Below, piece by piece: positions 7,887 through 17,149 of a stretch of 64,000 nt of DNA. Source of the DNA: Thermoguttaceae bacterium (GTDB lineage: Bacteria > Planctomycetota > Planctomycetia > Pirellulales > Thermoguttaceae); the NCBI GenBank assembly GCA_017447865.1, contig JAFSMO010000110.1, forward strand, positions 1-64,000. The letters are read 5' to 3'. Numbering within the stretch: position 1 is the first letter of the stretch; each line of letters opens with the position of its first letter. The translations under genes and the position numbers were made by a program. The notes under the pieces were generated by a model. The model saw nothing but the letters and a program-made list of their open reading frames with translations, was not told where the DNA came from and did no database searches.

Positions 7887-9068
7887 ATGACCAACCATTT
7901 CATATTTACTCGGGTTTTCACCGCGCTTTTGCTCCTTTGCGGCGTGATCGCGCCCGCTCTGGCCGACGAAAATGAGGCGGCGCCGAAAGATGAGCTTCCG
8001 ATCGTGGACATTTCGGGGGATGCGTGGCGTCAGACCGTCATCGCGGAGGGGACGCCGGACGTTTACCAGGGCCACCCCACCACGCTTTTGCTCAACGACG
8101 GCCAGACCCTCTTCTGCGTCTGGACTTTCCAGCACGGCGGCCCGTGCGGACCGATGGCCAAGTCCACCGACGGCGGCAAAACCTGGGTCCGTCAGGATGA
8201 AATTTTGCCTGAAGTTTACGCCAAAACCCACCGCAACTGCCCGACGCTCCAGCGGATCGTTTCGCCGGACGGGAAGACCGAGCGGTTCTTCATTTTCAGC
8301 AGCAAAGGCGGAAAACTCGGCACGATCATGAGCGAGGACCAGGGGAAAACCTGGCGCGAACTGGAACCGGCCAACCTTTCAGCCGGAATGCCGCCGACGG
8401 GACTGATCCGCCTGAAAGATGGCACGACCGCCCTTTTCGGCCAGGTGCGCAAGGACCCGAACGTGAAAACCGACCGCGCCCAGGACGACCAGGCGATCTG
8501 GATGGCGATCACGTCTGACGGCGGTTTCACGTGGAGCGAGCCGCGCGTCGTGGCCGCAGCCGACCAGAAAAACCTCTGCGAGCCGTTCGTTCTGCGCTCC
8601 GACGACGGAAACGAGCTTTGCCTGCTCATGCGCGAAAACCGTCACACGGACCGCAGCATGATGTGCTTCAGCCGGGACGAGGGCAAAACCTGGACCGAGC
8701 CGGTGAACACGTGCTGGGGTCTGACCGGCGACCGTCATGAAGGGATCCAGGCCCCCGACGGCCGGTGGGTGATCGCCTTCCGCGACCGGGCGCTCGGAAG
8801 TTCGACTTACGGCCAATTCGTCGCCTGGGTGGGGACTTACGACGAGATCCGAAACGGAAAACCGGGCCAGTTCCGCATCCATTTGCTTCAGCATCACGGC
8901 GAAAAGAAAGGCTGGCCCAGCTGCGACACGGGGTACTCCGGCATGGAGCTGCTCGCCGACGGAAATATTCTGGCCACGACTTACACGAGGCACTGGCCGG
9001 ACGCGCGGAAACACTCCGTCGTCTGCACGCGCTTTAAGCTCAGCGAGATCGATCCCACGAAGAAATAA
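7887..9068 (+). CDS. Secreted sialidase-type (BNR repeat) glycoside hydrolase
   Basis: A 393-residue exported six-bladed propeller. The signal peptide is TNHFIFTRVFTALLLLCGV with a likely cut after ALA. Four Asp boxes are visible: STDGGKTW (about 93), SEDQGKTW (about 149), SDGGFTW (about 210) and SRDEGKTW (about 262). The family includes neuraminidases and related exo-hydrolases that act on surface glycans; the exact sugar cannot be assigned, because several BNR proteins of this group are not true sialidases. ATG at 7887 has GAGG seven bases upstream and is preferred over ATG at 7875. It lies 23 bases after the lactonase gene and is co-transcribed. Confidence 0.8.
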   Translation: MTNHFIFTRVFTALLLLCGVIAPALADENEAAPKDELPIVDISGDAWRQTVIAEGTPDVYQGHPTTLLLNDGQTLFCVWTFQHGGPCGPMAKSTDGGKTWVRQDEILPEVYAKTHRNCPTLQRIVSPDGKTERFFIFSSKGGKLGTIMSEDQGKTWRELEPANLSAGMPPTGLIRLKDGTTALFGQVRKDPNVKTDRAQDDQAIWMAITSDGGFTWSEPRVVAAADQKNLCEPFVLRSDDGNELCLLMRENRHTDRSMMCFSRDEGKTWTEPVNTCWGLTGDRHEGIQAPDGRWVIAFRDRALGSSTYGQFVAWVGTYDEIRNGKPGQFRIHLLQHHGEKKGWPSCDTGYSGMELLADGNILATTYTRHWPDARKHSVVCTRFKLSEIDPTKK

Positions 9069-9101
9069 ACGGGAGAAGAAAAACTTCCCAAATCCCGCGT
9101 A

Positions 9102-9347
9102 CGCGAGAATCAAACCCTCCGAAAATGCCTGAAGCCGCAATAGGCCCCGCGGATTAGGCGGATGAGGCGGATTTAAACGGATTGAATTTAAATATTTGGA
9201 TTTAAATCTTCGAAACTTTTGCGTGTTCGCGCTGGTTTCCGTGATTCCATTAATTATTTAAAAATCCGCTTAAATCCGCCTCATCCGCCTGATCCGCGGG
9301 GCCTATAATCGCTGGAGTTTGCAGTGGACTGGACGTGAACTTTGGGC
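9102..9347. repeat. Palindromic intergenic repeat, copy A
   Basis: A non-coding unit filling most of the 313-base gap between convergent genes. Its centre is a long inverted repeat: the left arm from 9141 (TAGGCCCCGCGGATTAGGCG) contains nine-base-period GCGGATTAG/GCGGATGAG units and pairs with the right arm ending at 9307 (CCGCGGGGCCTATA). Flanking segments (GAAGCCGCAA on the left, GCTGGAGTTTGCAGTGGA on the right) are also shared with the copy at 50003-50254, which lies in the opposite orientation. No gene is seen in it. Confidence 0.8.
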
Positions 9348-9381
9348 CGGTCTCTTTTTTCACCATTTGGCCCGACTCTTT

Positions 9382-11205
9382 TCACCCGGCGCCCCATTTC
9401 GGGAGTTTCTGGACCGGGGCGAAGTTCGGCACGCCGGCCGGTTTCACTTTCCGCGTGAAGATTTGACCTTCCGTCAGGATGAAGAGCGAGTGAAGGTCCG
9501 GCCCGCCGAAGCACAAATCGTCGATGAACGCCTGGCCGCCGCGCAAGGGGCTGGGAAGGATCAGGCGCGTCCGACCGTTCCGGTCGAGGACCGAAACGCC
9601 GAGTTTCGTCGCGGCGTAGAGTTTCCCGTCGGCGTCAAACGCGCATTTTCCCGAGCCCAAACCGTCCTCCGAGGCCGGAACATGGAACCAGAAGATCCGC
9701 TGACCAAGCGTCGGCGTGCCGTCGGCTTCCAGTTTGAACGACGTTCCGAAGTGTGTCCCGGACTCCATCACGTCGAGCCACTGGCCGTCCGGAAGGGCGC
9801 CGACCCCGACCGGCGCGGAGAGGTTTTCGGCCGCAAGCTGGCGGGAACCGTCGGCTTTGAAAAACCAGAGTTTTCCGGTTGAGCCTTCCGTCGCGTAAAG
9901 GTTTCCGTTGGCCAGGACCGTCAGGCCGGAAACGTTCAGTCCGTCCGCGAATTTCTGCCACTCGGCCCCATTTTTCAGGCAGAAAATTCCAAAACTTCCG
10001 CCCAGAAAAACTGTCCCGTCTGCGCCAGCCGCGCCGCAAAACGCCTCGGCCGACTTCGCCTCGGGGGGCAGGTCCGCGAGCTTCTGCGGCTGAGCGTTTT
10101 CCGTGAGCTTCCACAAAGCCCCCGTTTCCCGATCCACGCAGAAAACGGCATTTCCCGGAGCCGCGAAAATGGCCGCGGGCTTCCCGAGTTTTTCCGCAGT
10201 TCGGGCCCACTGCGAGTCTTCCGGAACGACCTGATTGAAAAACGGGCTAAAATTCGGATTCGGTTTGGCCGTCACGGGAGCCGGGTAGTCGCGCCAGAGC
10301 CAGCGCATCGCGTCCGGGAAAACCTGCGCCCCATGCTTCCCGGAATGAGGGCCGGTCCCCCAGACCCAATTCACGTCGTAGCCGGCAAATTCGAGCGAGC
10401 GTTTCAGCGAAAGATTGCTCATCCACCAGTCCCCCACGTCGCCGAAGCACTGGTCCGAGTGGCCATCCTGCATGAAGATCCGGATCGGTTTTGGCTCGGT
10501 CTTGCGCACCAGAACGTGGTACTCCTCCGCGCCGCGCATGGCGACGTAAGTCCCCACGGCCGAAAAAACGCGCCGGAACTGGTCGGGCCTCTGCCACGCG
10601 AGCGAAAACGAGCCGACGCCGCCCGTGCTTCCCCCGCCGGCGCACCGGTCGTTCGGGTCTTTGGAAAGCTTGATTTCCAGCCCTTTTTTCGTCTTTTGCT
10701 TCTCCACGGCCGGGAAAACCTCCTCGATGAGGAACCGGCAGAACGAATCACTCACCCCGTCAAACTCGACGCTCCGGTTCCAGCGCGGATCCTCCATTTC
10801 CGGATCGGCTCCCGGCACGAAACCGGGGGAAATCCCGATCGCGATCGTGACCGGCATTTCGTTTTTGTGGATCAAATTATTGAAGACGGTCGGGCAGTTG
10901 TACCCGAGCCCGTCCAGCCCGACGTACACGCACGCTGGTTTCGAGCCGTCGTACTGGTCCGGCACGTAAACCGAAATGGAGTTCACCGAGCCGGGGAAAA
11001 TCTTTGAATCTTTGATTTCGAAGGAGAAAACCTCCCCCTGCGGCACGCCGTCCTGAACCAAAGAATCGGGGCCGAGCGGGTACTCGTCGCTGCACGGGCC
11101 GGAAGGAAGCGGGTCCTCCCAGCTTTTGATCTGGGCGTTCGTCGAAGAAACCATTGAAAACAGAAGAAAGCAAAACAAAAAAAGGGGGAAAACGGTCCGT
11201 TTCAT
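9382..11205 (-). CDS. Secreted esterase (enterochelin-esterase-like) fused to an SMP-30-like propeller
   Basis: A 607-residue exported protein. A signal peptide (FPLFLFCFLLFSMVSSTNA) is followed by an alpha/beta-hydrolase domain to about residue 310 resembling the enterochelin esterase/D family: oxyanion-side YVGLDGLGYN, nucleophile elbow GGGSTGGVGSF (Ser about 193), acid DGHSDQCFGD and His in GPHSGKHGAQVF. From about 340 a propeller of the gluconolactonase/SMP-30 type follows (GADGTVFLGGSFG, LTVLANGNLYATEG, CAFDADGKLYAATKLG). The enzyme likely removes acyl groups from polysaccharide; the propeller could hydrolyse a lactone or only bind sugar (inference). ATG at 11205 is chosen for the AGGAGG 7 bases upstream. 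It is 24 bases behind the DUF4159 gene and in its operon. Confidence 0.75.
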   Translation of the reverse strand: MKRTVFPLFLFCFLLFSMVSSTNAQIKSWEDPLPSGPCSDEYPLGPDSLVQDGVPQGEVFSFEIKDSKIFPGSVNSISVYVPDQYDGSKPACVYVGLDGLGYNCPTVFNNLIHKNEMPVTIAIGISPGFVPGADPEMEDPRWNRSVEFDGVSDSFCRFLIEEVFPAVEKQKTKKGLEIKLSKDPNDRCAGGGSTGGVGSFSLAWQRPDQFRRVFSAVGTYVAMRGAEEYHVLVRKTEPKPIRIFMQDGHSDQCFGDVGDWWMSNLSLKRSLEFAGYDVNWVWGTGPHSGKHGAQVFPDAMRWLWRDYPAPVTAKPNPNFSPFFNQVVPEDSQWARTAEKLGKPAAIFAAPGNAVFCVDRETGALWKLTENAQPQKLADLPPEAKSAEAFCGAAGADGTVFLGGSFGIFCLKNGAEWQKFADGLNVSGLTVLANGNLYATEGSTGKLWFFKADGSRQLAAENLSAPVGVGALPDGQWLDVMESGTHFGTSFKLEADGTPTLGQRIFWFHVPASEDGLGSGKCAFDADGKLYAATKLGVSVLDRNGRTRLILPSPLRGGQAFIDDLCFGGPDLHSLFILTEGQIFTRKVKPAGVPNFAPVQKLPKWGAG

Positions 11206-11229
11206 GGCCAAACCTCCTGAAATGGCGGG

Positions 11230-13752
11230 TCACTGCATGGAATACAAAATTACGTTCACGCCGATTTTTGCGGCGTCCTCGGGCGTGTAACCGCGGCAGC
11301 CCGCCGACGGATGCTCCTCCAGCGCGCAGCTCAAATCGAGCGGGGAATAAACCACGGCCCAGCGTCCGTTGACCCGGAGGCCCCAAAGACGCAGCGGCTG
11401 TGGCGGGGCGTTGCGTTCCGGCCGGGTCTGGATCTTCGTGAGGTCAAACCCGCCGAGTTCCCGCGAGTAAAGCACGTCGCCGGTCGGGATTTCCTCCAGT
11501 TTCACGTCGGAACCGTCAAAAATCTCCTCGAGCTCTTTCCGGAACGCCGCGTCAAAAGCCTCGGAGCCGCAGATCGAGTTCACGAAAAGCAGCCCGCCGC
11601 GCTCCATCCAAAGGCGAAGCCGTTCGCGTTCCTTGGGGGTGAAGCGGAATGCGTAGCGCCCCTGCATGAACGCGACCGGAAACTCGAAAAGCCGCGGCGA
11701 AGTGACGGCGATGGAATCGTCCAGCACGCCAGACGTGATGCCGAGTTCCGGCGCGGCGCGCATCAGGAGGTTTCGGAGCGCTTTGGGCGCGGCGTCGCAG
11801 CCACCGCCGTGGCGCAGATTCGCGGCGGCCAGTTTTCCTCGGATCGACCCCAGTTCCCCCTGCTCCGCTTCATCCTGGTCTTCCTCCTCAAAAAGATCGG
11901 CCGAAGACGCGAAACTTTCCTCTTTTCCCTTCAGCTTGCGTTCGGTCACGTAGGCCAAAACGTTCAGGCCGAAATCCAGGCCCGCTTTGATCTCCCTTTT
12001 GACTCTCATCGAATGAAGCGTTTCCGGACGCATTTCCGGCGCGAGTTCCCAGAGGCACGAAAGGGACGGGATCGGTTTTTCCGGGTTTTTCTGTTGGCCG
12101 GGCAGAAAGAGCATGCACGTCCTGCACCCGTAATCGACGCAGTAAACCGGGCGTAAAAAATCCGACGGAATGGCGACTTCCGTGGACCAGATCGGGTGCT
12201 CCGGCGGCATCGGGTAAAAATTTTGCTCCTCTTCCGGGAAAATCTCCTTCAGAAGCGTTTTCATCCCCTCGTCAAACGTCCCGCCGGGGCAGACGCCCTC
12301 CGCGATGATGAAGCCGCCGCGGTCGATGTAATCGCGCAGTTTCCTCCCCATTTCCTGCCGCTTCACCACGTCTTTCGGGCACGGCGAATCTTTCCCCGAG
12401 ATGAAAAGGACCGGCGAGAGGAGCAGATCCTCCACGGTCGATTCATTCAGATCGACGCTCTGTGTAGTCACGTGCTTTTCCCACTTTTTCTCAATGTAAC
12501 GCGCCAGGTGCGAAATATCGTGCCGGTGCCAGTTCCAGTCCTCCGTTTCGGTCGTGAATTGGGCTTTCGTCATCATGACCGGGTACCGGCCCTTCGAGAG
12601 AAAAAGAAGCGCGAGCGACGTCGCGATCGGCTGGATCCTCTCACTCGCCGTCGTGCCCTCCCAGTAAACGAGAAGCCGGTCTTCTGCCGCGACCGTTTTG
12701 GCCATGCGGAGCAGATTCGCCGTTCCTTCCCGGTACCAGTCGTGCCCGCCGATGAATCGCTGCTCGGTCATGCGTCCCATGCGTTCCAGCCCGTACAGGT
12801 AGTACAAAAGCCAGTCTTTGTTTCCAGGATTCCGCGCCACGCTGAAGTGGTTTTCCATCCAGGTGCACGCCTGATGAAGCCGTTTCGTCAGCTGATTCGA
12901 CTGCCGCTTGCACGGGATGAATTCATCGTCTTCGATGGTCGCGTCCAGCATTTTCGACTTTTCCGCGGAAATCAGAAGCGAGACGATCCCCGCGCAGGTC
13001 ATCGAGCCGGACCCCATCGGCTGGTGCTCGACGTTCGGCGGGAGGTAGTAGTAGGACCACGAGCCGTCCATGTTCTGCGTCTTTTCCCAGTAGCCCGACG
13101 CTCGATTCCAGACTTCCGGCAGGATCGAGAGCCCGATCTGGTCCGCCTCATAAAGCGCCAGAAGCGCGAACTGGGAATTGGAAGGGTCACCGTCCCCGTA
13201 CGGGTAGCCCCACGCGCCGGGTTTCGTCCCTTCCGTTTTCTGCTTTTTCATGAGCCAGAGCACATTCCGGCGGATCAAGCCCGCGTCCTTTTTGGGGTCG
13301 GCCAGACAAAAAATCATCGTTTGAAGCGCGCAGACGTAATTGCTCTCGACCGGGCCGGTCGTGGGGTCGATCTCCCGGAGAAAATTCAAAGCCCGCACCA
13401 TGGACGGGTCGTCGGCCGGAACGCCGGCATTCAGAAGAGCGAGCGTGCAGAGGGAGGAAATGCCGCCGATGTGAATGTCCTCCTCCTTCCAGCCGCCGGA
13501 TTTTCCCTGCGTTGATTTCAGAAACTCGATCCCACCGGCGATCGCGTTTTGAACCATGGCGGGCGTGACGCCCATCACGCTTTCCCGAGCGGCCTGAAGC
13601 GCTTTTTCCTTTGCTTCCTCCCGGACTTTGGCGCGGTACTCTGCCTTTTTCTGGGCCGCACTCTTTCCTGCCGCCAGCGCGGACGGCCCCCCGGTACAGC
13701 AAAAAACGCCGAGCAAAAGAACGATCACGATTTGATGGAGGAAAAAACGCAT
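11230..13752 (-). CDS. Secreted toroid (prenyltransferase/squalene-cyclase-like) plus DUF4159 protein
   Basis: An 840-residue protein with a signal peptide (FFLHQIVIVLLLGVFCCTGG). Residues about 60-420 form repeated alpha-hairpins of the terpenoid-cyclase/prenyltransferase toroid (GISSLCTLALLNAG, NSQFALLALYEADQIG, MTCAGIVSLLISAEKS). The remainder contains two DUF4159-like, Rossmann-type domains: one around RDYIDRGGFIIAEGVCPGG and one around LWMERGGLLFVNSICGS, with RFEFPVAF-type strands between. DUF4159 is widespread in Planctomycetota; its role is not known. It probably acts as a structural or binding protein in the periplasm rather than as a cyclase, since no DxDD acid motif is evident (inference). 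First gene after a strong promoter. Confidence 0.75.
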   Translation of the reverse strand: MRFFLHQIVIVLLLGVFCCTGGPSALAAGKSAAQKKAEYRAKVREEAKEKALQAARESVMGVTPAMVQNAIAGGIEFLKSTQGKSGGWKEEDIHIGGISSLCTLALLNAGVPADDPSMVRALNFLREIDPTTGPVESNYVCALQTMIFCLADPKKDAGLIRRNVLWLMKKQKTEGTKPGAWGYPYGDGDPSNSQFALLALYEADQIGLSILPEVWNRASGYWEKTQNMDGSWSYYYLPPNVEHQPMGSGSMTCAGIVSLLISAEKSKMLDATIEDDEFIPCKRQSNQLTKRLHQACTWMENHFSVARNPGNKDWLLYYLYGLERMGRMTEQRFIGGHDWYREGTANLLRMAKTVAAEDRLLVYWEGTTASERIQPIATSLALLFLSKGRYPVMMTKAQFTTETEDWNWHRHDISHLARYIEKKWEKHVTTQSVDLNESTVEDLLLSPVLFISGKDSPCPKDVVKRQEMGRKLRDYIDRGGFIIAEGVCPGGTFDEGMKTLLKEIFPEEEQNFYPMPPEHPIWSTEVAIPSDFLRPVYCVDYGCRTCMLFLPGQQKNPEKPIPSLSCLWELAPEMRPETLHSMRVKREIKAGLDFGLNVLAYVTERKLKGKEESFASSADLFEEEDQDEAEQGELGSIRGKLAAANLRHGGGCDAAPKALRNLLMRAAPELGITSGVLDDSIAVTSPRLFEFPVAFMQGRYAFRFTPKERERLRLWMERGGLLFVNSICGSEAFDAAFRKELEEIFDGSDVKLEEIPTGDVLYSRELGGFDLTKIQTRPERNAPPQPLRLWGLRVNGRWAVVYSPLDLSCALEEHPSAGCRGYTPEDAAKIGVNVILYSMQ

Positions 13753-13800
13753 GAGCCGGGTAAAGAGAAAAACGAAACTGCGGGATGGAAACTTTTTTTG

Positions 13801-13829
13801 ATTTTACTCTTCCGGGAGTTTTTTGTCAA
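13801..13829 (-). promoter_or_regulatory. Sigma-70 promoter of the DUF4159-esterase operon
   Basis: On the minus strand TTGACA (13829-13824), 17 bases, TAAAAT (13806-13801), about 50 bases before the ATG at 13752. This is a near-consensus promoter with a CCCC run just before the -35 box, as in several other promoters of the window. Confidence 0.8.
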
Positions 13830-13909
13830 GGGGTGAATCCGCGTTTTTCAGGGCCGCCAGAAAAATTCGCGGGAGTCCCCGTTTCTCCAGAGGTTCCCGC
13901 GGAACGGAA

Positions 13910-15772
13910 TCATTTCAGCTCGAAGATCCCCGTGTCGGGCGTCTGGAAGTCGTACTCGAACGAGTCTGCGTCCTCTGCGACGACGTGGTCGTGGTAAACG
14001 TCCACGATCTGGGCGTACTTTTTCGGGAGGGAAACGCGCATTTTCCCGCCGTCCTTCGTGTGGATCACCAGCAGCCGGCCGTTACAGAAAACCGGCTCCG
14101 GGCCCTCCGTGTAAAGATGAACTCCCGCGTCCCGAACGAGCTGCTTGAGCGTTTCCGGGGTCCAGGTTTTGTATTCCCACGTGTAAACGGCCGTCCAGCC
14201 CCCTTCCATCGGCGTGACGCTTGGCCCTTCGGTGTGGTACGGAACGCCCGCCCAGCGTTTCACCCGCTCGACGTCCAGCGTTTTGCCGTCGCTGATCCCC
14301 GGCGCGTAGGTCCAGACCAGCGTCCTGCCCGGCGTGCAGAGGAACTGCTTCAGAACCGCTTCTTTTTCCGGCGTGATGCACATCGTGGCGGGGAGGAAAA
14401 CCACTTTGTAGAGGCTCAGGTCGATGAACGGCACGTCGTTGAACGAGTACACGTCGTAGTTCGTCCCCAGTTTGTTCAATTTGTCGCGGAAGCGGTGCGC
14501 GCAGGCCGACGCGTGCGGCATTTTCTCGTTGAAACCGTACATCGATTCCGGGTCCGCCAGAAGCAGAATCTCCGCGTTCGACGGCGAGCGGTCATCGATG
14601 TAACGGTCGGAAATCGCTTTCAGCCGAGTGATGGCCGCCCGGACTTCAGGCACGTTGAACCACCGGCCCCACATGTCGAACCACCAGAGAGACTGGTGAT
14701 TTACGAGCGCAAACATCGCCTCGCGCTTCAATCCCGCCACGTCCTCCGCGACCGTTTTCCATCCGTTTCCGCCGCTGACGGCACTCGTTCGATGGTCGAT
14801 CTCGTGCATGTAGCGTTTCCCGTAGCGGATCGCGGTCCCCAGCACCATCTGAGGGCCGGAGCCGCCGCCCATCTGCCGGTCCTGGTACGTGCCGGGGCTG
14901 ATGATGAAATCAATGTCCGGGCTGGCGAAAACCCGGTCGTAGGCCAGATGACCGAAGGAAACTTCCTTGGAGTCGCTCACGAAGAAGTAGCCGAAAAAGA
15001 CGCCGATCTCTTTCTGCGGCGGGATCTTCTCCCGCGCCTTTTTCGCGAATTCGACCAGAGCGTCCGCCACGACCTCATTATGGAAGCGCCAGTACTCGAT
15101 CTTCTCGTTTTCGGTCGCGGGGTCGTAAAGGACGTTTTCAAACGAGGCCCTGGAAAGTTCCGTCTCCGGGGGCGTATCGCGATGGAAGTCCGTGAAACCA
15201 TTCTTTTCGCACCACTGGCGCCACGCGGCGTTTTTGATCCGGCTCGACCGGCCGCGGTCGTATTCGTACCACTCGGAAGTTCCGCCGCCCGAGAGAATGT
15301 AACCGACGATTTTATCCCCGTACTTTGCCTCGGCGTGCTCGATGAACGCATCCACCCAGACCTGGGTGAAATCCCGCCATTCTTTGTTTCCGGCAAAGTG
15401 CGTGATCTCGCTGAACGAGTCGGCGGCATACTTCCGCGTGAGCCAGTACGGCGTGTTGTAGTCGATCATGCAGAGAAATTCCGCGTTCGGATTCGCCCCG
15501 AGCAGATCGTCCACTTGCTGATCGAACGCGGCCCAGTCGTACTTGTTCCTGCCCGTCCAGATGAGCGGGTACTTGCAGTACTCGAACCCGGCCGAATTGA
15601 TCGCATTGGCCGCGAAGAAGCACCGGGTATTAATGCCCATCTCGCCGAACTCTTTGGTCGTTTGCAGTTCCGGCCAGAAGGAGCGGTAGCAGACGTAAAT
15701 TTTCTTCTCGTCTGCGTGAAGGATGGAGGTCAAAAGAACGAGGAAGGTGAAAAGAAAAAAGGGTTTTTTCAT
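13910..15772 (-). CDS. Secreted beta-galactosidase-like (GH42-type) glycoside hydrolase
   Basis: A 620-residue protein with a signal peptide (KKPFFLFTFLVLLTSILHA). A TIM-barrel domain to about residue 380 shows GH42/GH-A-like features: FLCMIDYNTPYWL, the KIVGYILSGGGTSEWYEYD segment whose Glu is the probable acid/base, and YMHEIDHRTS. A trimerisation-like alpha/beta domain follows (AEILLLADPESM, YKVVFLPATMCIT, PGRTLVWTYAPG), then a small beta domain. The likely function is cleavage of beta-linked galactose or similar residues from plant or host polysaccharide; specificity is unknown. The start at 15772 is chosen because the promoter at 15888-15916 lies inside the longer frame and the signal peptide begins here; no strong RBS is seen. 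Confidence 0.75.
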   Translation of the reverse strand: MKKPFFLFTFLVLLTSILHADEKKIYVCYRSFWPELQTTKEFGEMGINTRCFFAANAINSAGFEYCKYPLIWTGRNKYDWAAFDQQVDDLLGANPNAEFLCMIDYNTPYWLTRKYAADSFSEITHFAGNKEWRDFTQVWVDAFIEHAEAKYGDKIVGYILSGGGTSEWYEYDRGRSSRIKNAAWRQWCEKNGFTDFHRDTPPETELSRASFENVLYDPATENEKIEYWRFHNEVVADALVEFAKKAREKIPPQKEIGVFFGYFFVSDSKEVSFGHLAYDRVFASPDIDFIISPGTYQDRQMGGGSGPQMVLGTAIRYGKRYMHEIDHRTSAVSGGNGWKTVAEDVAGLKREAMFALVNHQSLWWFDMWGRWFNVPEVRAAITRLKAISDRYIDDRSPSNAEILLLADPESMYGFNEKMPHASACAHRFRDKLNKLGTNYDVYSFNDVPFIDLSLYKVVFLPATMCITPEKEAVLKQFLCTPGRTLVWTYAPGISDGKTLDVERVKRWAGVPYHTEGPSVTPMEGGWTAVYTWEYKTWTPETLKQLVRDAGVHLYTEGPEPVFCNGRLLVIHTKDGGKMRVSLPKKYAQIVDVYHDHVVAEDADSFEYDFQTPDTGIFELK

Positions 15773-15887
15773 GAGCTTTCGGAGGGTTGGCGTTTCGCGG
15801 GTCAAATCAGGGGCGGCTCCCAGCTTCGGCAGAATTCGGACTAAAATGCGAAGCCAAAACGTGGGCTGCCGGCAAACGAATGAACTC

Positions 15888-15916
15888 ATTCTACTCCCGC
15901 GGGGGTTTTCTGTCAA
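15888..15916 (-). promoter_or_regulatory. Sigma-70 promoter of the GH42-like gene
   Basis: Minus strand TTGACA (15916-15911), 17 bases, TAGAAT (15893-15888). It begins 46 bases downstream of the preceding gene's stop and about 115 bases before the chosen ATG. Confidence 0.75.
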
Positions 15917-15961
15917 GGGGGGAAGCTTCCTTCCCACAAAAGCCCCTTGGAAGCCCGAAGA

Positions 15962-17110
15962 TCAATCCAAAGTCAGAGAAATTCCACAGGGGTCCGAAAA
16001 GAGCAAAATCACCAGATCAGGACGATTTTCCTGAATCAGTTTTTTCAGACTCTCGTGGTTGTTTCGCGGGTCCACGGCAATCAGTTCGTGACAGGCGAGC
16101 GACAAATAGTCAAAAAATGGGATCCCGAAAGAGTCTTTGATCAGGAAAATCCGTTTTTCGGCCACCCGATGGTTTTTCATGGTCTGGAACGCGTAAACCC
16201 CGCTTTGGCCCCAGGTTTCCGTCCAGTTCCCGATTTTGTGAATCTTCTGCTCAGAAACCTCGAATTCGGAATCGGTCTGAAACCGCGGTTCAAACAGAAC
16301 AAAAGAGTCCGCCTTTGAAAAGAACCGCCCGGCCTGCTTCCGCTCCGAATTATTCCCCTGACCCACATAAACCCCGCAAAGAAGCGGCACCGTTCGACGC
16401 TCGTAATTTTGCGGGTCGAGAACGGTCGGGTCGATTTTAAAGCCGTAATTGGAACGAAGTTTTTCGGCCGTCTTCTGGAACGCCAGAAAAGCGTACTCCG
16501 GCCGCCAGTGGTGGTCCGACTTGAAGAAAAGCTCGTAGTGCCGCTCCGGATCGTCGCGTAAAATCTCCCGGCAGTCGATGCAGTCGATCTCGTTTTCCCG
16601 AAGGAATTTCAGGAACGCGTCCGTGCTCTGATGCGCGAAATCATGCGCCCCGTCAGGAAGTTCCGCCTCAAGAGGATGAATCTCCCGCGGGGTCTGCACG
16701 TACAAAAGAGGAATTTCCTGCTCATGGAGAAAATCCCGAAGCCCCAGAACGTCGGTTTCCGCACGCTCCAAAGACGGAAATTCGGGCGTTTTAATGGCCA
16801 AATGGTCATTTTTCAGACGCCAGAACGCGCCGAAACTCCGTTTTCCCATGAGCTTTTGCGACAGACCGCACAGATCAATGAAGAAATTACTGTCTCGCAC
16901 CCGCTCGGCATCCACCTGCTTCACGGCGTTCCGGAACGAATCGCAGAACGTTTGCGGCGTGTGCTCGGGAGTTTCCGACCAGAAATTCAAAAACGCCCAG
17001 TAGTGCAGTTTCGGGTGACGCACCACCGGATACGCGATCCAGCACTGCGTCACGAAAACCATCAGAACGGCGAGTACGGCCAGAAATTTTTTGGATTTTA
17101 GAGAAATCAT
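15962..17110 (-). CDS. DHHW-type SGNH-like protein (AlgX/AlgJ-like)
   Basis: A 382-residue protein with one N-terminal membrane helix (FLAVLAVLMVFVTQCWIAYPV), so anchored and facing the periplasm. The body resembles the DHHW/ALGX-ALGJ group of the SGNH superfamily: YVQTPREIHP in an early block, the name-giving FKSDHHWRPEYAF (catalytic-type Asp-His), and the late Ser block IFLIKDSFGIPF. Relatives O-acetylate or otherwise modify exported polysaccharide, often with an MBOAT acyl donor partner. No MBOAT gene lies in the window, so the partner must be elsewhere or the role differs (inference). It follows the enolase-superfamily gene by 39 bases in the same operon. Confidence 0.75.
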   Translation of the reverse strand: MISLKSKKFLAVLAVLMVFVTQCWIAYPVVRHPKLHYWAFLNFWSETPEHTPQTFCDSFRNAVKQVDAERVRDSNFFIDLCGLSQKLMGKRSFGAFWRLKNDHLAIKTPEFPSLERAETDVLGLRDFLHEQEIPLLYVQTPREIHPLEAELPDGAHDFAHQSTDAFLKFLRENEIDCIDCREILRDDPERHYELFFKSDHHWRPEYAFLAFQKTAEKLRSNYGFKIDPTVLDPQNYERRTVPLLCGVYVGQGNNSERKQAGRFFSKADSFVLFEPRFQTDSEFEVSEQKIHKIGNWTETWGQSGVYAFQTMKNHRVAEKRIFLIKDSFGIPFFDYLSLACHELIAVDPRNNHESLKKLIQENRPDLVILLFSDPCGISLTLD

Positions 17111-17149
17111 ACCACTACGCCCGTTTGACCCGAATGGGAATTTCCCGTC

